From contig CATNEN010000029.1 in the NCBI GenBank assembly GCA_950097015.1, forward strand, positions 5,909,501 to 5,973,500: a DNA stretch of 64,000 nucleotides. The letters run 5' to 3'. The notes beneath the pieces were generated by a model. The model did not search any database, was not told the DNA's origin, and saw only the letters and a list, made by a program, of their open reading frames with translations. This DNA is from Macrostomum hystrix (taxonomy: Eukaryota > Platyhelminthes > Macrostomidae). Below, one piece after another: positions 20,704 to 34,200 of this stretch. The translations under genes and the position numbers were made by a program. Each line of letters starts with the position of its first letter. Position 1 is the first letter of the stretch.

Positions 20704-22364
20704 ACAAAGCACTCAGGCAGTCCTCACTGTTTCTGACACAAACACTCAGGCAGTCCTCACTGTTTCTGACACAAACACTCAGGCAGTTCTCACTGTTTCT
20801 GACACAAACACTCAGGCAGTTCTCACTGTTTCTGACACAAACACTCAGGCAGTGCTCACTGTTTCTGACACAAACACTCAGGCAGTGCTCACTGTTTCTG
20901 ACACAAAGCACTCAGGCAGTTCTCACTGTTTCTGACACAAACACTCAGGCAGTTCTCACTGTTTCTGACACAAACACTCAGGCAGTTCTCACTGTTTCTG
21001 ACACAAACACTCAGGCAGTGCTCACTGTTTCTGACACAAACACTCAGGCAGTCCTCACTGTTTCTGACACAAACACTCAGGCAGTTCTCACTGTTTCTGA
21101 CACAAACACTCAGGCAGTGCTCACTGTTTCTGACACAAACACTCAGGCAGTGCTCACTGTTTCTGACACAAACACTCAGGCAGTGCTCACTGTTTCTGAC
21201 ACAAACACTCAGGCAGTTCTCACTGTTTCTGACACAAACACTCAGGCAGTGCTCACTGTTTCTGACACAAACACTCAGGCAGTCCTCACTGTTTCTGACA
21301 CAAACACTCAGGCAGTTCTCACTGTTTCTGACACAAACACTCAGGCAGTTCTCACTGTTTCTGACACAAACACTCAGGCAGTGCTCACTGTTTCTGACAC
21401 AAAGCACTCAGGCAGTTCTCACTGTTTCTGACACAAACACTCAGGCAGTTCTCACTGTTTCTGACACAAACACTCAGGCAGTTCTCACTGTTTCTGACAC
21501 AAACACTCAGGCAGTTCTCACTGTTTCTGACACAAACACTCAGGCAGTCCTCACTGTTTCTGACACAAACACTCAGGCAGTTCTCACTGTTTCTGACACA
21601 AACACTCAGGCAGTGCTCACTGTTTCTGACACAAACACTCAGGCAGTTCTCACTGTTTCTGACACAAACACTCAGGCAGTGCTCACTGTTTCTGACACAA
21701 ACACTCAGGCAGTTCTCACTGTTTCTGACACAAACACTCAGGCAGTTCTCACTGTTTCTGACACAAACACTCAGGCAGTGCTCACTGTTTCTGACACAAG
21801 CACTCAGGCAGTCCTCACTGTTTCTGACACAAACACTCAGGCAGTTCTCACTGTTTCTGACACAAACACTCAGGCAGTTCTCACTGTTTCTGACACAAAC
21901 ACTCAGGCAGTGCTCACTGTTTCTGACACAAAGCACTCAGGCAGTTCTCACTGTTTCTGACACAAACACTCAGGCAGTTCTCACTGTTTCTGACACAAAG
22001 CACTCAGGCAGTTCTCACTGTTTCTGACACAAACACTCAGGCAGTTCTCACTGTTTCTGACACAAACACTCAGGCAGTCCTCACTGTTTCTGACACAAAG
22101 CACTCAGGCAGTTCTCACTGTTTCTGACACAAACACTCAGGCAGTTCTCACTGTTTCTGACACAAAGCACTCAGGCAGTTCTCACTGTTTCTGACACAAA
22201 CACTCAGGCAGTTCTCACTGTTTCTGACACAAACACTCAGGCAGTTCTCACTGTTTCTGACACAAACACTCAGGCAGTTCTCACTGTTTCTGACACAAAC
22301 ACTCAGGCAGTTCTCACTGTTTCTGACACAAACACTCAGGCAGTTCTCACTGTTTCTGACACAA
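20704..22364. repeat. 33-bp minisatellite, about 50 copies
   Basis: Core acactcaggcagttctcact followed by gtttctgacacaa. Variable position gtt/gtg/gtc before ctcac. A one-base insertion (aaagcactc) appears in several units and breaks the reading frame. Because 33 is a multiple of three, both strands show long repetitive frames that are not real genes. Confidence 0.97.
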
Positions 22365-23445
22365 CAGTCCCTCGCAGCGACATAAGCTTGATGAAAAAAA
22401 ATGAAAAGAACTTTTGAGTAATCTTACTTCTAGATTCTCGTGCTCAAATTCAAAGGCATTGTAAGTTTTCTCAAATAGCATGCATGAAAACCAGCCTTAT
22501 ACATAAGAATTAAATGTTATTTAATTCGGCAGGGATAATGGATTGATCTATTTGATCCATTACTATAAAAATCTTTCTAATCCGCATTCTTTTTATCTCC
22601 ACTGTTGAAAAGATTTCGCTTGGATCAATGGATGCTATTGAAGTTTAGCTGCACTGTTTGGCTTATCAAAGGTATCGTTAAAAGTAAAATTTAATGATAT
22701 ATTCTTCTTGAAAAAAGATTTCTGTATCTGTCTAATTACTCAGCTTGTTATCTACCATGCTTTACATTTTCTATTTATATCTATCTACCATCAGCTATCA
22801 TCTATCTGCAATCTATAAAAATATACCAATATTTTGCTTCTTTTAGGGAGGCCGCCACACTCACCTTAATTTCTTAACCTTAACACCCACCTTGCTTAAT
22901 TTAGTACTCGTAGAATAAAAAAGTTTTCCCATTCCGCTATTATTGACTCACCTGCATCAAATTTTATCTTTGATGAATGGCGAGTGTTGTCAACTTAAGC
23001 CTCTTTCTTATCGCCGAAATTGACGAAATTCTGCTGTGATTAAACAGGCGTTCATTGAGGAATTCAGCGGTTTGACACTGCACTAGCTGAAGGGTGAAAG
23101 CTATTTCGCTGTCACTAATGGCCTTGAAATCCCAAAATTTGATGGAAAAGTGTGACGCTGCTATTTTTAAGTTTCGCCTTGCGTGTCTGCTAAGCAGTTT
23201 CTGATTCATTGGATTTTACAATCTTGAAATCAGCTTGACCAAAGCGGCCATTGAGGCGAAAGTTCTTCTGTCAATGCTTATACCTTGCTTGTATCCTATT
23301 TCATTCAGATCCCCCTTTGTAGGTTTTAATCTGCTGCTAGCAATGAGAATATATCCCTCCAGACATATAGGCCTAATATCTAAGTTATATAAACAAATCT
23401 AAGCTCTCCGAGTTGTTTTAAGAACGTCGTGATTGCTTGAGGCGC
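22365..23445. other. No gene recognised
   Basis: AT-rich, with short tcta-type simple repeats near 22750-22830. Nothing with coding character. Confidence 0.4.
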
Positions 23446-23735
23446 AATTCGCGGTGTAATGATGCGGATTGCAATGATTGGTTCAGATGTTATTCGCGGT
23501 GTAATGATGCGGATTGCAATGATTGGTTCAGATGTTATTCGCGGTGTAATGATGCGGATTGCAATGATTGGTTCAGATGTTATTCGCGGTGTAATGATGC
23601 GGATTGCAATGATTGGTTCAGATGTTATTCGCGGTACAATGACGTGGACGTTGTTGATTGGTTCAGATTTAATTCGCGGTGTAATGATGCGGATTGCAAT
23701 GATTGGTTCAGGCATCATCGCGGTGTAATGCGTGA
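23446..23735. repeat. 45-bp minisatellite, about 6 copies
   Basis: Unit contains attcgcggtgtaatgatgcg and gattgcaatgattggttcag. The fifth unit (23633-23680) is divergent. Period 45, so frames stay open on both strands. Confidence 0.95.
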
Positions 23736-24310
23736 ACTTCGCTGATTGGTTTAGATGTCATTCCCAGTCTGTAACGACGTAATATGGGCTCGAATTATAG
23801 AAATGTGCATTAAAATTGGCACAAAATATATTTGCACACAGAGAGTCATTAATCTTCTATACACAGCATTAAAAAATAAGTCATTTTTATGACTAACTAC
23901 TAGGTTTTTCTTTTTCCAAATTCTAATACTCAATACGCGTTTTCTACTCAAATACAAAAAGTTTTCTGTTCTCAAGTACAACATATTTTGTGGGTTGGCT
24001 GTGCACCCTACTTTAACAGGTTCACTGGCTGGATGCAGTAAATGACAGCCTTTTGAAATAAGCAACATATAATTCTCGCGACAATGACAAAATACAAGTA
24101 CCTGCGAGGTGCTAAAGCTTACTTTGGCTATCCATTTCTGTGCTCTGGAAATCCTCGCGAAGAACTCATTTGTGTGAGAGTGTGTCAAGAGAAAGAATGA
24201 GAAGAAAACTGATGACCGAGATAGACGGAGCTGCAGTTTCATGAGGATGGCGATAGATTTGTTGGCATAGCCATGTCTCTCAGAGGCATCGATCAGGTCT
24301 TGCTTGGGTT
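23736..24310. other. No gene recognised
   Basis: AT-rich, with one minus-strand frame of about 160 codons (23751-24242) that has no family motif and coding-unlike composition. Confidence 0.35.
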
Positions 24311-24540
24311 GTCTTCAACAGAGCTAAACTCAGAAGCAGAGACCCGCCCAACCTTCTCGCACTAGAGAACTACGGAGCTACAGCTGTGGCGGCGGCCAGC
24401 AAACTCCGGCTCAAAGACGGCAACCAGCTGTGAGGAGCTGATCACGCGCGACCCAGAATGCGTCCAGAAGCCACAGACACATTGCGGCGGCTCTAAATCA
24501 GTCAACAGTATTTCACTCACTACTCGTAAAACTATCTATA
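24311..24540 (+). pseudogene. Frameshifted coding-like remnant, unidentified
   Basis: After caacag the sequence reads as protein (pieces RSRDPPNLLALENYGATA and ASKLRLKDGNQL), then a TGA. Moving the frame at that point continues it with EELITRDPECVQKPQTHCGG. Codon-rich GC content stands out against its surroundings. It looks like a broken exon or retro-copy. No family is recognised. Confidence 0.3.
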
Positions 24541-25931
24541 TAGATATACTCGTAACTATTTTGGCACATGGAATCGGAGACAACTGTGCTTCTTCTCCTC
24601 TGTATTTCTGAAATTCCGCATTGCATCTTAAGCAGCCTCAGGGGTGGTCTAATTAACAGTCTGGCCTGTTAGCTGCGTCTCGTCCGTTGCATTTTTCTGC
24701 ACTTTATGCTAATTTTTCTGGAACGCCGCAAAAAATGAAATTATTTTAGGCCATCCGGAAACAAATGAGGTCCGGATTCTGGTAGTAATCTTTTCGAGAT
24801 ATAAGATGGAAATTCTTTCACTTCGCTGCTAGTCAAACATGAGCATAGAACTAAGCTGTGTCATGAGAACACTAGCATGCATCCTTGTTCTCCTTTGTTT
24901 CACAATGGTCTTGAGTGTCAGGATATCTCCGTTCACATTCCCTGTCAGATTTCATGGAGTTAGCTCCAACAAAGTCTTTCCTCTTCTTATTCTATAGAAT
25001 TCTGAGGAGTCGGTGCACGGCTGTTTCAGCTGAACTGTCAACTCGCTATGAAAAATAACAGTTAAGAAAGAAGGCTGGCCAAAGTGCAAGTGTTACACTA
25101 GGAAAAGTCTGCAATCTGACACTCCCACACGCCAGGAAACATTTCATCAGTCCCTATGCGTCTCGTACTGTATAAGAGCAATAGTGAAAATGCTCACTGA
25201 TCTGATCGGTTTGATGCACCGGAGCACTATGTCAAGGAGTTATAAGTAAGAAGGCAGAACTATGGCAAGCTCTATTTCTAACTTTCCGACTGTTGAACAG
25301 TCTGTCACCATCATCTCGAGACTGGAGAATCTTAAGCATGATACTGACAAGTTCAATATGCCATATCTGAAGACTTGTTAGTCCGCGTCTTTTTCTATTG
25401 CTCCCGCTCAAAAGTTGCACTCGCTTTAATCTGGCCTTGTGTCAAAGCTTACTATTTGTTATAACCGCCCTGATTGACAGGGCCAAGGACTGGAAACAGG
25501 TCGCAATGAAACATAGATAACGCCGACAATCCGCTGTTTGCGACGCAATAAGCACTCAAAACAAACATTGTACTTTCGGTGGAAATTCCTTGCTCTTTGG
25601 TTCCTGGCCGGTGAGAGAAGATGGTGTGGTAAACACTTCCTGCTCAGAAACCATCCACCTAGAAGAAAACTAGGAGGAATTGAGTTAGAAATAATAAAAT
25701 AAACCGGAGTATAGAAAACACCAGCTATATAGGACTACAACTCAATGCGGTAATGCATGCCGCATGTCTCACAGCATCCCGCCCCACTCGTCCTGTGGCG
25801 GCAGTCTACTCGTGTTTACCCGCGTGGCGGGTGCCCAAGACTTCCTCCAAGAATTCCTCGCTCAACCATGGAGAAATAAATATGTAGAAAATGCAGTTCC
25901 ATCTCGATAAATATGTAGTTATGCTATTTCG
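24541..25931. other. No gene recognised
   Basis: Mixed composition, short frames only. The region runs into the 21-bp ATAATTCATG array. Confidence 0.4.
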
Positions 25932-26980
25932 TCGATAGTTCATGCTTCCAGTCGATAATTCTTGCTTCTCCCAAGATAAATCATGCTTCTCCCAAGATAA
26001 TTCATGCTTCTCCCAAGATAATTCATACTTCTCCCAAGATAATTCACGCTTCTCCCAAGATAATTCATGCTTCTCCCAAGATAATTCATGCTTCTCCCAA
26101 GATAATTCATGCTTCTCCCAAGATAATTCATGCTTCTCCCAAGATAATTCACGCTTCTCCCAAGATAATTCACGCTTCTCCCAAGATAATTCACGCTTCT
26201 CCCAAGATAATTCACGCTTCTCCCAAGATAATTCACGCTTCTCCCAAGATAATTCATGCTTCTCCCAAGATAATTCATGCTTCTCCCAAGATAATTCATG
26301 CTTCTCCCAAGATAATTCATGCTTCTCCCAAGATAATTTATGCTTCTCCCAAGATAATTCATGCTTTTCTCAAGATAATTCATGATTCTCACAAGATAAT
26401 TCATGCTTTTCCCAAGATAATTCATGCTTCTCCCAAGATAATCCTTGCTTCTCCCAAGATAATTCATGCTTCTCCCAAGATAATTCATGCTTCTCCCAAG
26501 ATAATTCATGCTTCTACCAAGATAATTCATGCTTCTCCCAAGATAATTCATGCTTCTCCCAAGATAATTCATGCTTCTCCCAAGATAATTCATGCTTCTA
26601 CCAAGATAATTCATGCTTCTCCCAAGATAATTCATGCTTCTCCCAAGATAATTCATGCTTCTCCCAAGATAATTCATGCTTCTACCAAGATAATTCATGC
26701 TTCTCCCAAGATAATTTATGCAACCCCCTCGATAAATTATGCGTCCCTCTCCATAAGTCATGCTTCCCCTTGACAATTCATGCTTTCTCCTCAATAATTC
26801 ATGCTACCCTCTTTAATAAATCATTCTATCGTCTTAAAAAAGATTTCCCTGTAAGCATTTTGCTATTACCTAAAAATATCATTCTTTCTCCTGGAAATCT
26901 GATGCAATCCTTTCAAGAAATCAAGATTTTCCCTAGACATCGAATGCTTTTCCCCACAAACTCCATGCAAATTAATTGTT
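25932..26980. repeat. 21-bp ATAATTCATG array, about 37 homogeneous copies with a diverged right flank
   Basis: Core gcttctcccaagataattca, near-identical from 25960 to 26720. After that units decay (cccctcgataaattatgcgt, ccataagtcatgctt) up to about 26980. The decayed units match those of the wholly diverged array at 37680-38415, so both belong to one satellite family. The minus-strand frame (284 codons of an NYLGRSM repeat) is a product of the period. Confidence 0.95.
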
Positions 26981-27179
26981 ATATCATGCTGGTATCCATT
27001 GATATCTAGGGCTATATTCTTAAGTTTCATGTTCTCATTCGAGTTATCATGCTTTCAAAATACAGAAAAGAAACAATGATTGCTTCCCTGCACGAAAAAA
27101 ACACTACGTTTTTTTAAGAGTAATACTATTACTATTGCTAATGCTATTAGCTAGGATTAAAATACTGTCTCCTAGTTTT

Positions 27180-27590
27180 CAATCTAATAACGATTGCAGC
27201 AATGCTCGAAAATTTCTTAAGTTTTGAAAATAAAAGAACGCTAACAGTTACGTATGCTCGAACAGTCTTCCTTTTTTTGAATGGATAACGCTTGAAGAAA
27301 TGCTCGAAAAAAAGTTAAAATAAAAAATATTAACGATTTTAGCTATGCTCAACAATTTTTTTTAGTTCTTAATACGCTTGCAGCTAGGCAGGAAAATTTT
27401 TGTTTGTTTGAATATAAAAAATTAACAGCAAGGATATTGAATCGAATATCGAATATTGCTTGCAAGAATGCTCAAAAAACGTTACAATTTAAAATGAACT
27501 GCACCAGCTTTGCTCAAAGTATTTTCTTTTATTTTTAATCTAAAAATGCTGGCAGAAATGCTCGAAAATTCTTTACTCAGTTTTATATCG
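27180..27590. repeat. Old, degraded tandem repeat of about 75 bp
   Basis: The words aatgctcgaaaa, ttgcagcaatgct and taacgatttt/taacagtta recur at intervals of roughly 70-90 bases with many substitutions. Boundaries are uncertain. Confidence 0.6.
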
Positions 27591-27654
27591 TATAAAATTT
27601 GCTGCTGCACTAAAAAAATAATTTCTTCTTCTCTCAAATCGAGAAGAGTAATAA

Positions 27655-27790
27655 GACAAAAATATTTGCTTTGACATTACCCTAGTTGACAATCTTACAT
27701 TCTGCCTTGTAAGATCTGACTTATCCTATAAAATCTTGGCAGAACTGCTAAGATCTGTTAGGAATGTGTAAGAAAATAAAATATGCGCTA
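27655..27790 (-). repeat. Dispersed AAGATCTGAC repeat, copy 1
   Basis: It contains taccctagttgacaatctta, gtaagatctgact and taaaatcttggcaga. These match the reverse complement of words at 37380-37560. Related fragments (gacagatatgatcagatccg, cacagatatggtcagatctg) follow at 27900 and 28085. Confidence 0.65.
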
Positions 27791-29348
27791 ACTGTCACGG
27801 CTACCAAAAAAACAAATTTAACTGTGTTGCAGCTATTCTTGTAATAAAAAACTTCCATTTTTTCTAATTGTCATTAAGTCTGCTTCCTTTGGGTTTCTTG
27901 ACAGATATGATCAGATCCGGCAAGAGACAGTAAGATGTCACAGCTATAGAAAATAAAAAAATAATGTTTTCACCAACAGCTATTGTCTTGAAAAGTCAGT
28001 TCATTAATGATTTACAACATTTTGGAAGTGAGAAACAATAAAATTTTTGGTATAGTCATTCAGTTTACTTTTTTTGGTTTCTTCACAGATATGGTCAGAT
28101 CTGACAAGTCAACCTGATAAGTATGCAAAATAATTTGTACAGTATATTTAATATTTTCCGAAGTTCACATTGTATATAGCAAATATTTAAGTGCACACAT
28201 GCATAACGATACATGCATAACGATTTCGAACGATACCGTTCGACAGGTATTTTAAATATTCTTTCCCTTGAACTGAACATATTGTGCAATTTGTATAAAA
28301 CTGGCAGATTCCAGTGTTCGTTGATAAACCACAAACACCATTAAAATTAAAAAATAAGTAATAAGAAACTATTTAAGCGAAATATATATGCACATTTGTC
28401 TAAGGTACAAGGGCCGCGATTATAGATAATTAACTGTTTTTGTTTTAACAATTAAAATTTGAACACTTTTGCCAGCTTTTTCTCGCTATTCTTTTTCTTT
28501 TATTTATCACATTCATCACATAAATTATATACACTTTCTTTACTTTACTGCTGTCCTGGATTTCTAATTTCTAAATCTCGCATATTGTAGGCATTTATTC
28601 TGTTGCATATCAAACATACCGCTCCAATGCAGAGCTCAATCACTACCACGCCCAAATCTTCCTCCTCAAAAAGGCAATTAAGACAGAATCCACTAACTCG
28701 AGTCCAGGAGATTAAATTGAACTCAACATACTGCATATTGTGGTATAATAGTACTAAGTACTTTAGTCAGACTTTTAAACTGAGTGATGTCCGATTCGAG
28801 ACATATTCAGCAGAAGAGCGCCTACGTTGGAGTGCTGTGAGTCATTGCATGTTAGACTGTAGTATAGTGCATATGCTTGTTTGATATCTATGCGGCTATG
28901 GGCCTAGATCTTTAGGCTGTCTAATAATTCTAATGTTAAGAATTAGAAACATGTTATAACTAAGCAATATTATTAACTGTATAATCTGGTAGTATGTTTT
29001 ATATTAGCTAAAATAAAAACTTGAGATTCCTTGATTTTCTATTGCTTAACAATTAATTTAGTCTTAAGACGATATATATTCCATCCATACTCTGGATTGT
29101 CATGGCAGAGTATATGCTGGACATAAGTGAATATTTCTTGCCATATACCAATCTACATAAAAATGATCAGGGCTAACATTTTGTAGGCCCTATTCAACAA
29201 TTCGGTTAAGTACAAATTATAAAATGTATTATGGGAATCATAAAAAAACTTACCAATTATTATTAAAACAGAAGAAGAAAATATAATCATGTACATGCAT
29301 GTCATAATTTAAGAACTGTTTAATAATTTACAATCATTATTATATATA
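27791..29348. other. AT-rich DNA, no supported gene
   Basis: A 93-codon plus-strand frame at 28603-28884 begins MHIKHTAPMQSS and is Ser/Thr/Lys-rich at first. It has no recognisable motif or clear splice context. Nothing else is seen. Confidence 0.35.
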
Positions 29349-30009
29349 GGGTAATGTATCATCAACCAAACAAGAATGTTTATTTTTTAACTTCAAACCT
29401 AAGCTACAGATTTTCTATTTAAGATATGATGATAAATTAAAATCCAAGTTATAGAAAACAGTTACATCTTTCTAAAAAGTATCTGCTTTTGCTATTTTGT
29501 CAAATAGAAAAAAGTTATTCCTGCTTTTTTTTCTAAAACCAAACAATGATTTTCATGTATCTTCAAACCAAACAGAGAATTTGATGTTTGATTTTACAAT
29601 TTGAGTGAGTGGTTTAATCTTATTTTAAGGAGTGAACTATCATAGATTATGTAATTTGAAAGCATTTTCATGCTCTATAAATAGGCCTAACTACATTTAT
29701 GGTCATTTAATTGGCTATTGGCAAGCAACCACATACAATCTTTGTCTAAAGTACTAAGTACCTACTGAAAAAAAGTTGTCACAAAGTATGCTTTTGCAAT
29801 AAAAATTTCTACTGAAACATCAATATCTTTTTTTCCTCTTAATGCTTCATTGCACATCATGCCTCAGCTTGTAGATGATTTCTTTAACTTTCTAATTAGA
29901 TGTTCTGTGAAACACTAGCTTGTTTCTGTCTTGCACAAGATCAAGGAAGGAGTCAAAATTCTTGTTCAGTTTTGAAGTAGGCCCTACACTGGTTGATGAT
30001 ACATTACCC
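29349..30009. mobile_element. TA-flanked MITE, copy 2 (661 bp)
   Basis: Same 19-bp perfect inverted ends (GGGTAATGTATCATCAACC) as the copy at 10768, with TA on each side (29347-29348 and 30010-30011). The interior is close to copy 1 apart from small indels, such as an extra taggccta and cctcagcttgtaga. No coding capacity. Confidence 0.93.
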
Positions 30010-30011
30010 TA

Positions 30012-31255
30012 ATAAAATGATTATTTTTTTCACAATTTTCTATAGTAATTCTAGTAATTAGGTTAAATATCTCAACAACTATGGCTATTTTTCAGAAACC
30101 AGTGCTAATAAATAGCAACTAATATTTAGTTTAGTGTTAGGCCTATTATTATTCAATATTTTAATAATACTGTTAGTTATTTATCAATTCAGTTCAGTAT
30201 TACCCTTAGTTAGGCCTAATTATTTAGGCAAAAAAAGTTAACTAACTTTCAACATTATGCATGTAGACATGTATCAGTGCAACCTTAGTAATCACTACTG
30301 TTTCCATTGGCTATATATACATGTAAGCCATTATTAGTTCAGAGTGGTCATAAGACTACCATTTTATTAGAGGTTGGACGATATCTCAGTCTCAATCATA
30401 ATGATCTTGGCACTTTTTTCAATCTCAATCTTGGTTTTGAGATCTCAAAAAGGTTAAGATTCAAGATTTTATTTTATAATTTTATTTAGTCTACAGTTGT
30501 ACTTCTTCACAACTTTAGAAAAAAATTAGCCAAAAAGTTCTCTTTTATATGCAAGTGATGGGTTCCAGGAAGAAACTTTGTAGAATCATAATATATACTG
30601 GACTAGAGTAAATAAGCACTAGATACTGTTTGATGATTATGATTGTTAATTTCAGTCAACAGTCTTTTTTACTATTTTACACTCATAGGCCTAATGCACT
30701 AATCTTGAATCTTGATCAACTCTCTAAAAGTGATATTGTCTGACCCCTACATTTTATATAATAAAAACTCGAGTAAGTGTGTTGCCTATAAAAATGGTCA
30801 AGAAAACCCAAAGTTGCAGATATAATTTTAGAGAAGCAACCTATATTGAACTATATAGCTTATATAAGGTAATCATATTTATATATTTGATATTAAATGG
30901 GGTTAAAAATATGTACATTGTCATTTAACCTTTCTTATTTTTGTGCCTGTCACTTGGCTTAATTCATTTACACTAGAGATAAGGTAGTGAATCTTTTAGT
31001 GAATCTATGCATCTTTTATGTGTATCTAGATGCTATGCTGGTTGTTTTTGCTACTTGATTTTTAAGGGAAATTTTTTTTAGCTGAATTCAAGGGAAATTG
31101 TGTAATGATTGGGCATAGCTTAGCTAGGTAAAGGCATTTTTTAGCAAATTAAGCAACTTAGTAACATTTTCATTTTCACATTGCATGAAATTTTGGCTTT
31201 AATATCTGTATATAGGTTCCTTAATAATTTTCTTTCCTTTTCTTTCTTTTCTTAG
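30012..31255. other. AT-rich DNA upstream of the tnp2-like gene, with a possible first exon
   Basis: Words of the taggccta type recur. A possible initial exon begins at an ATG near 30795 (MVKKTQSCRYNFREATY) and ends AAG before gtaatc in phase 0, which would join the exon at 31256 in frame. It is AT-rich and unproven. Confidence 0.35.
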
Positions 31256-34200
31256 GGAGCAACGGTTTTGGTCAACGAAAATGAGCAGAAGCATGTTGCA
31301 ACTCTTCTCTGCATTGGGAAAATAGAAAAGATTCAGGACTTTGAAGCAGCGCTGGCACAGAATGTTAATTCTGATTATGATACCGACTGTGCTATCAAGT
31401 TTGCAAAATCATATGAAAAACAGCTGGGGAGCAGTTCAGCAGATCGGAACCCTCCAAGATGCAATTCTGGTGCATCTTTTTTTACTACAACAGCTGAAAT
31501 CCATGCAGATGGCGATTTTGATAACGATGATGATTTTGATGCAGATTATGCTGCTGAAGACAATGTATCTAGTGACTCATCGAGCAGTGGCACAGACAAT
31601 GATGAGGAGGCAAGTGCGTCTCCACCATCAAAGCGTTCGCTGTCAATCATTGCCGAGAAGAAAAAGGTTGACAGCCTTAGAAAAGCTGCAATGGCTAATT
31701 CTGCATCTGCTGCCTCTACGGCTGCTGCTCTGCCAATGACCCCAAGTTTCGAGAACCATCCTGAAGCCATCAGGATATCAATGTCGCCATCGTCGGTCAT
31801 AACCTGTAGAAACACGTCAGCCTCAAGTGCAACGTCTGATTCGACTGTTAGGTCTACCAACGAAGGCATTGTGATACCGCAAAAGGATTTTGTGAATTTG
31901 GTTAATGGAATTAACACTCTCGTCCAGCAGACCAAGATGTCAAACAAACTTCTTCGCGAGATTGCTCAAAATGTGAGCCCGGCAACTGAGCCAGTTACGG
32001 GGTTAAATCTTCTTTCTTCGCGAGGCGGCCACTTCTGCATTGATGACATTTCAGCTGAGACACCGACACAGTTTGCCCTCCAAGTGGTAGACAGAATGAA
32101 GGGACAAAGCTTTATCCCCCGTCATCGGTTCGAACAGAAGCTCCAAGAAGGATCTAATCTGGAAAATGCTGACGAAACTCTAATCAAAGACTTAAAAGGT
32201 AGGTTGTTTTGTTTCTTTAAAAATATTTTTTTCTGGCAAATGTATCAATTTATCATCAGTGTTGTTATAATATATTTGCATAGTGCGCAGTCATTCATGG
32301 GTTGCTCCTTGTGCTTTGCCTTGGCATTCTTTTTCGTTAAAACGTAAAAGTAATAACCCAGAGAAAGTTTTATCACACTTCTCATTATTTCCATGTACCT
32401 ACTATTTTAAGCTGCTCTCCGTGCGCGGTTCGGCTCAAGTCATTGGCGTTCTGTGCGGCTGGCTCTCAACCAGGCATCCCGAGATCGCGCTGCGAAGCTA
32501 GCGCGTATACAGCGTCATCTTAATGAGACTGGAGACCAATCTAATTCTGTTGAATAAGCGAGGGATTGAACATTAGTTATTTGTCGATGTTGCTGGACTG
32601 TAAGGCAATAATATATATTATGTACACGCACCTAAGTAACTGGTAGGCGGATTATACGCTAATTAGTTTGCTAGACTAGAAGATATGCTCTGCGTATAAC
32701 CTTAATTTATGACTCTGAGGGAATGGCAAGTAGTTTATTTGGCTGCATTATTGCGCCACACAATGACCTCATAATGCAGTAAGAGTGAAGCAAGAGAAGC
32801 GTAGCGAGAGTCTCGCCGTCGCCTGCACTTCCATTATATTTGTTTATATAAATATTGGTTTCATACACGAAGACCGAATAGTTGTGAGCTATAGCAACCT
32901 TTTAGTGTCTCTCTGCGTCCTTCCAGAATTTTTAGGGAGAGAGATGTTTTGCTCTGGCAAAATCTGTTTTTGGACGTATCCCATCGCCAGGTCCTACTGC
33001 AACTTTGATCTCTGTAGCCTCAATGACTCTTCTTCTCTTCTTGTCGAATTAAGTCTGTTATTTAGAATTGTTTGTTTGAAAAAATTGCAAGTGCAAAATG
33101 TGTTTTAACGCTTGTGGGCGATTTTTTTCTGTAAACGTTTGCTGGTATAGCCTATTTTTTAATGCATAGTTTAACTATGCCAAATATGTATTTGCTGGAA
33201 TTTAAATCAATAATTCTAGCTAGCACATTTTTATGTAGCAACGAATTGTTGTAACTTATAACAGCAACAAGCTTAAGCAAGTACATTTGAGAAGGATTTG
33301 CGAATTGCTATTCTTTGCAGCCCAACTTCTGTAGGCGCGTACGATTACACGACATGCTCTATGTAATTCGTGAAAAATAAACTGTCACTGCATTCGGCTA
33401 CTGCAGAGTTCCTTTGCTGTCTTTGTTTAGCTTCTTGTCAACTATAACTATGCAGCCTTCATCCGTGGCCTCGCAAGTTCGCCAATAGTCATAGCTATAA
33501 ATATCAGTAACTTGAAAGTATTCTATCTAGCATTACACAATACGCATTCTCCTTTTCTAGGCTGCTAAAGTTTATGTACAAAACTCGAAATAGATAATAG
33601 TAAATTTTGAGCAGCACTCCCTAAGCTCATAAAGATTGCTTATATTATATTGCTTCATTTCATTGCATCATATTGCTTATAAAGATTGAATGAGTTCTTT
33701 TTTAAAGCCATCAAATTCACTATAAAACTTTTCAGGCGCAACGTCTCCGCTTCCAAAAGCGATATGCGGACACAAGAATCAAGTCACACCGTGTAGTTCG
33801 TGCTGCAGAGTTTGATTGCGATGCTTCGTCAAATGAAGTATCTTCTCTATCTGATACCGAAGACTTTGAATCTGGAGACAAGGATGTCAATCATACGATT
33901 CCATGCAGAATCAATGCGCACCAACTCCGAACTGCAATATCCTCAGCAGCAGCTGACGTTGAAACCGTGGGTGCGAGTTCTGATATTCCAGAAGCCAATG
34001 ACGATTTACACCCTGCTCAGCAGCTGCTTGAAAGCACCACCAAACTGGAGAAAGCAAGTTGCTTCATGTATTACAAGCTTCTCAACAACTCGACTGATGT
34101 TGCACTTGAACAGTTTTTAAAAATTGCGAGTTTGTATGGCGCCTCCGTTCCTCGTACTGTCAGAACACTCAAGAGCATTATCAAAGAAGGGATTGAAGAC

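Noticed and set aside
20649-21960. Frames up to 260 codons on both strands (TQAVLTVSDTN and CVRNSENCLSV repeats)
   Set aside because: 33-bp satellite read in frame; single-base insertions in several units break it, which selection on a protein would not allow.
25940-26794. 284-codon minus-strand frame with the NYLGRSM repeat
   Set aside because: Pure 21-bp satellite; it merges at both ends into decayed units of the same repeat.
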